Origin: Malurus cyaneus samueli
Taxonomy: Eukaryota; Chordata; Aves; Passeriformes; Maluridae
DNA: 64,000 nucleotides
Assembly: GCA_009741485.1 (NCBI GenBank)
Contig: CM019236.1
Coordinates: 62,999,541 to 63,063,540, forward strand
Reading direction: 5' to 3'
In this document: positions 58,498 through 64,000 of the stretch, piece by piece
Numbering within the stretch: the first letter of the stretch is position 1
How the letters are laid out: every line of letters starts with the position of its first letter
Translations under genes and position numbers: made by a program
Notes under the pieces: generated by a model
Told to the model about the DNA's origin: nothing
The model's database searches: none
The model's input: only the letters and a program-made list of their open reading frames with translations

Positions 58498-60239
58498 CCT
58501 CCCAATATTTGATGTGGTACTGAATGACTACAGGGAGGAGAGAAAACAGTCTATCCCATGAGCCTCTGAGGTCATTATCGATGACATGGAGAGAAAAGAT
58601 GAGCAACAAAATGGAAATCACAAACTTAATAGCACAGGTCTTTCAATAAACATCACCTTATATATCTCCCCATGCAACACCATCTCATCTGTAGGAGAAT
58701 CTTGTTTTCTGGTGTGGGGTGACCAGATTTGTGGGGAACAGAGGAAATCCATGGACAGGCCTAGAGCCAAAGCCATATTTAACAAGGCATGAACATGGGC
58801 TATCTGCAAGTCTCTGAATAAACCAACATGATCTTCATAATAACCAGCTTCAAACATGTTTTAGATTGTTGGATCATGATATTCCCTCTCTGTAAATATT
58901 TATCCTGTTGGAAGAGAGATTTTCAGGGAAATCCCTTTAGACTGCTGGAGACTGTTATCTGTTCTGAGAAAGTCTTTTACTTCATTACTGAATCCTGGTA
59001 TAGAATAAAATATTTACCCAGAAAAAAAAAGACTTTCGTCAAAAGATTTTAATGTAGGAGCTGAGGCAGAAGCTGTTTGGTGTGGGAGAAGAGCCAGTGG
59101 TGAGTAAGGCAGTATTGTGGTTATCTTCCCTTTTTTGAAGGGGCTTCTTATGTCAAGAACTCTGCCTTGGTTTGTCTGAAGTGCTTATCATAACTAAGTG
59201 TAAGTATAAAGGAATAAGATTGTTTTAAATACTAATTCATAGTGAGTAAGTTTCCAGTCAAATACAATGGGCAGGAATTGCAACATTCATATGGAGCTAC
59301 TTTTAATATACATTCGCAGTTAGTGAATGAGGGAAGGAAACAGCTGATACTTCAAAAGGAAATTAAACAATGGCTACTCTTCTTTGTTCATAAAAAATAT
59401 GTAGCGTTAGAACAAGCTGTTAAGAGACAATTTACACCCTTCCTCAAGGCATAATTATCTATACCTACACTACTTCTGACAAAGGCCCTGTCAGCATATG
59501 CTTGATATATTAAACTGTGAAGAAAATCATGTGATTGTTCTAGACAAGTTTCTGTAGTGCTTCTGTTCAAACAAGAGGTTCTCACATCTCCACCATACCA
59601 CCCAAACCATAGCTTAATGTCATTGATCAATAGTTTCCTACCTGGAAGAAAGAGAACACAAAACCTTGATCTTTTCTCTTGAGAGATGTCATTTTCCCTC
59701 AGAGACTTGTACATGAACTGAACAACCAAAATTTGTTCAAACTACTTTAAAAGTCAGTTAGACTCCTAATAATGAATGATCAACACTTTTTTTTTTTTCA
59801 AGAAGAAACAGACCAACTTTGCAGCTCAGTGATTATGAGTCTCGTTGGATTGACATTTTAAGTTATAAATCACATTGTGATGTTGCTTTTGCTTTTCCTT
59901 TTCTTGAATTGGTGAATCATGCTCAGTTGAATAGCATTTTTAGCTTTAATCCTAGTCAGAAGTTAAACTGTGGCTATTGTTTAATTGTGGCTAGCTTAAA
60001 TTTTGTCTAGACATTTAATTTATAGGGTTTTAAAAAAATTTATATTAATCACTTTTCTTCCCTGCAATGCTGAGGAAGGCAATCTGTCCAATGCTAAGGA
60101 GTGCTGTTGCAATATCTTTAGAGAAAAAGAAAAATTTTGGGGAATTCACTAATTTCATAAACATTCTCCCTTTCCTTCAGAAATTATCCACATGATCTTG
60201 CCCATCTGGATCTTGGTTTGTTTTTTCTTTTCTCTGTTT

Positions 60240-60690
60240 TTCTCTGCACCATGTCCTGAGAAGGGATGGAGCACAAGTCCAGTGAGGAGCAGCTGAGGGA
60301 GCTGGGAGGGCTCAGCCTGGAGAAAAGGAGGCTCAGGGGGGACCCCTTTGGTCTCTACAACTCCCTGACAGCAGGGTGCAGCCAGGTGGGGATTTGCCTC
60401 TTCTCCCAGGTAACAAGGGACAGGATGAGAGGAAATGGCCTCGAGATGCACCAGATAAGGTTTAGATTGTATATTAGGAAGAATTTCCCCCGAAAGGGTG
60501 AAATTCTTGGAACAGGCTGCCTAAGGAAATGCTGAAATCACCATCCATGGAATTGCTCAAAAAGCTTGTAGATGTGGTACTCAGGGGCACGGGTTAGTAG
60601 AGGACTTGGCATTATTACGTTAATGGTTGGGCTCAGCAATCTTAGGGGCTTTTCCCAGCTTAAATGCTTCTATGATTCTATGATTTTCAA
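60240..60690 (+). mobile_element. CR1 LINE 3' end, sense orientation
   Basis: Runs from GAGGAGCAGCTGAGGGAGCT through AAGGAGGCTCAGGGGGGACC to the terminal TTCTATGATTCTATGATTTT. A complete CR1 3' end with its octamer repeats. Confidence 0.93.
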
Positions 60691-63600
60691 AATGGATGCT
60701 TGATTTGACATTTTCATCCTCAAACTTAAAACAATTCTATCATTACAATAGCAGTTTAATGGAAGTTTAATGGAGATTTGACAAGAAAGCCAGATTTATA
60801 AATGTCCTCAAACAGTCTGAGCAGAAAGATGTTTAGTATAGCAAGACCCAAACAGTAGGAGTGTGTGAAGCAGAATGTTCAAGAGATATTGTACCAAGAT
60901 GATGTTCTATGATGCTGGCACTCCTTTTCTAAGCTATTAATATATGCCTTTAAATTATGGTATGTAACACGCTTAGGGAATGAACTGAAGTTATATGGCC
61001 GTATCTGAATTTCAAGCTTGCTCCCAAGGGGTGCCTTGCATTTTTGTGTCCTTGCTCCTGTTGCTGCTTTGAGTTGATTTGGTGGAGCAAGGAATCCCCT
61101 CACTTCAAGAAGGTACTTCTTCGGTTGTACACCCTTCTGAGCGCATTGCCTGCAAAGCTTTGTACTTTCTGGTGGAAAAGTTGTGGGATTCTTGGACCTT
61201 TGGAGAGAGTGGTAGCCTAATCCTGACTTGGCAGAGACATGTACCTGCCAAGATGGGGAAACTGGGGAGGACAAACTCCTGTAACAAGAAGAATTTCAGA
61301 GAGATTATGGAGATGAAAGGACAACAGTGAGACACCCAGAAAAAAAAAAAAAATACTGCATCAATCATGATCTAAACGATGGTCTTGTCTGAAGACTCCC
61401 TACCAGACTCCCACATTTGATGAGTGGCTGCAAGAAGGCCGAGACCAAATTTGATCTCTGCTTTTGCCTAGCACAGGACTGAAACAGACCTAGGAGAACA
61501 GAAAATCAAGGTTGAGGCCCATAATGCTGCATTTATTGTATTATCCTGTCTCAAGTAATTAATCCTTTGGAAAAGAGTATTAGGAACAGGCCATGTATAG
61601 AAAACGGATGCTGCCTAGGCTTATTAACACTCTTTGTGACGTCAGTGGTTCAAGGACTTCCTCAGCTGGAGACAGCTTTCCCTCAGTGACATTCAATGGC
61701 CCCCAGTTGACCTACCCAGCATGACTGGGTCCAAGCCCTGCCTGATGTCATTCAAATGTTTTGTATTCATGGCTCCTACAGTGATTTATGCCACAGCTTG
61801 ACAATGAGTTCTGTAGGAAAATGCTTCCATTATCTGGTGTAAATCTGATGTCTGAGAATTTCACATGCCTTTTTTTCTAAGAAACGGTGCATATCCATTC
61901 CTTAGCCACCCCTTTTCCTGTCTGTTGGAAATTTTACAAATGCCCATGCACAGTTATCTCTTGCTGGTGGAAGAGCTCCTAAGTCTCCTGTCACAGACAT
62001 TCCAATCTCTTTTCTGATTTGTCTTCTTTTTTCATACGAGAGAAACAGAACTACACTTGGTGTTCATAATGAAATATGTGAATTAATATAATTGCAGAAT
62101 CATTTTTGTTTTCAGCTCTTTTCCAATTGATGAAACTGTAGGAATAATATTGCAGCCACAAGACCAAAGAAAAGCTTTAGATTAAAATCACATGACCTGT
62201 TAAAAGATGTTATCAGTAAATATTGCCTTCTTAATGGGTTCCTGTATTTTATTTACCCTTTTGGATGTGTCTGCATGTGGAACTAATGGCTTCAACATCT
62301 ATGACCTGAAAAATTATACCTAACCTAGAAAACACAAGAAGGGCAGTTTCTTTATGTGTACATTATCTTTTATTTATCACTATTGAATGCCATTTTAACA
62401 CTCTACCACTCCTTACTGTTCAAACTGTAGAGTTGCCAGAAATTGCCCTGAGAAATGTCAATTATTATTATTATACCATTTGCAAAAGTTGTCATCTCAC
62501 TGTTCAGCATTCTTCTAGGTCGTATACGAGAGGGGCAACATTAATTCTTGAGAGATCTTACTGACAATGTCCTTTCCTTGTGAAACTTTGTAATTTATTC
62601 CTGGTATTTGTTTCTCTACATTTAGCTTGTTGTTAGTCAAACTTACCCTCCTATTCAGGTTTTTTAAGACACTTTCACAGGAGACCTTGTAAAAATCTTT
62701 TTTTTGTGTTTCCAGCTGTAATGTATGACTAACTCACCTTACACATCCGATTGCTTCAGAGAAAACTCGTAATGCTGGTGATACACAATCTCTTACAAAA
62801 ACCATGTGGTTTATTCCTATGTGTAATGTCCATCTCTGCTATCTGCAGATTCTCTTTTTCATTGCTCTAGTCACATATTTACCCAGCACTCCAATCAGAC
62901 TTACTGGTAGTTAGATTTCTGGTCCACCCCCTGGACACCCATGGAAAATCTGGGGCCACACTTGAGTCCCCCAGTCCTTCTCAGCCAGGGCATTATTTGA
63001 CCCGAACTCCCATGCTGCTGCTGCCATCTCAGCTATTTCACATCTTGTTCTTTTCAAGATCAGCTTAAAAGTTTTTTGCTGTTCAGACTCTCATTCAAAG
63101 CAGTTACCCGAGAAAACAAAAATTTTATTCTCAGCCAACTCCTTAGACTGTTTGTCCGCCAAAAATGGAGCAATGCAATACTTTACATCTATAGGTGTTT
63201 TTTTTCACTAGAGTATTCCTTTATTTTCTTTTTTTTGTCTATTAACTCCAAGCTTCCTTGGCATGGTTTCTGCTTCCAAAACAAATGAAAGTACACTCAT
63301 TATTTTGTTTTTGTTTTTAGGTAGCTGTTTTTCTCTTTGTCCGCCGTATAGTGATTTCATGCCAAATTTCACAAAAATTCATTGGTGTCTCTGAGTTTCA
63401 TTTGCTTGACTCCTGTGATAAAAAATTCCATGTGTTACAGCTGGATAACCATCACTCCAACCAGCTGATGAACCCAGATGCTTTTTGTGTGTATGTGTGC
63501 ACATGTTGTTGTTACAGTCCATATTCTTTTGCTATAGGCATTTATTTGGTTTAATAAATAAGATATCCATGATGCTTGCAAATTGTTTCCATTTTGACCT

Positions 63601-64000
63601 ATTATTCTTAAGCTCCTTCTAACCACTTTTATTATTTTTATGTTGATTGGTGCAGCTACACCTAGCCCATTTAAATAAAGTACTAATTCATCAGGGATTT
63701 TCTTCCCCTTCTGTTAAAATACTGCTCCTGAGCATCTCATGGTAAGTTCTTTCGGTGTCTAAAGCTTATAGATTGGGCCGGGTTTCTTGGATTTTTTGTA
63801 CCTAACCCAACTTCTTTTTCTTCTTGTGAGTACTCTGACAAGTTGATTCAAGAAGTAGCAATTTACAATGTCTAAAATTTCAGTCCCCGCGTCATAATCC
63901 AATGTGAAATTTTCATTGTTAACCAGGTGGCACAGGATCAAATGTAGTATCCCATTGCTATTTTCTCAATACAAGAAGTAAATAATTCTTTATGTGGCCT
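60691..64000. other. Intergenic to window end
   Basis: No gene seen. Parts of 61.6-63.1 kb vaguely resemble very old CR1/L3-type LINE sequence in reverse orientation (low confidence). SLC25A46, the next gene expected from mammalian order, is not present. Confidence 0.5.

Noticed and set aside
58122..58561. Two overlapping ORFs rich in FYSIL repeats
   Set aside because: Translation of a pentanucleotide microsatellite.
59388..59729. 113-codon minus-strand ORF
   Set aside because: No recognisable domain or splice context; treated as chance.

Overview
This window is nuclear DNA from a bird, most likely a songbird. It carries many CR1 LINE fragments with avian-type 3' ends, passerine-style LTR pieces, a compact GC-rich promoter region, and a vertebrate gene with short exons. 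Nothing bacterial or organellar was seen.

The centre (about 12.1-41.1 kb) is one complete gene on the minus strand. It is the orthologue of WDR36, the UTP21 subunit of the small-subunit processome needed for 18S rRNA maturation. I placed all 23 coding exons by protein similarity and splice sites; together they encode about 889 residues. Two things are wrong with the gene as assembled. Exon 17 (22003-22108) lies on the PLUS strand inside a block that ends at a 25-N gap (22267-22291), which is what a contig placed backwards would look like. Exons 1, 7, 11 and 17 each contain small missing-base frame breaks, while the other exons read cleanly. An essential gene broken only this way suggests base-level and scaffolding errors rather than a pseudogene.

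About 2.5 kb upstream of WDR36, on the same strand (43.75-43.47 kb), are two short exons. They encode a signal peptide and the start of a four-helix cytokine with the motif TYNFSxCNxxKI. Sequence and position (TSLP lies just 5' of WDR36 in mammals) both point to an avian thymic stromal lymphopoietin (TSLP). Its later exons could not be placed with confidence. This is the most interesting gene candidate in the window.

A CpG-rich domain (about 40.55-45.1 kb) covers the WDR36 and TSLP starts. It contains a roughly 20-bp GC-box minisatellite immediately upstream of the WDR36 start codon.

The left flank (1-11.4 kb) and right flank (45-64 kb) show no recognisable gene. They hold LTR-derived sequence (0.6-1.76 kb, 57.2-57.8 kb), CR1 fragments (the largest about 1 kb at 49.8-50.8 kb), a TTCTA/CCATT pentanucleotide microsatellite (58.2-58.5 kb), and a pair of unexplained coding-like ORFs (46.84-47.60 kb). 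The neighbours expected from mammalian gene order (CAMK4 downstream, SLC25A46 upstream) were not found.
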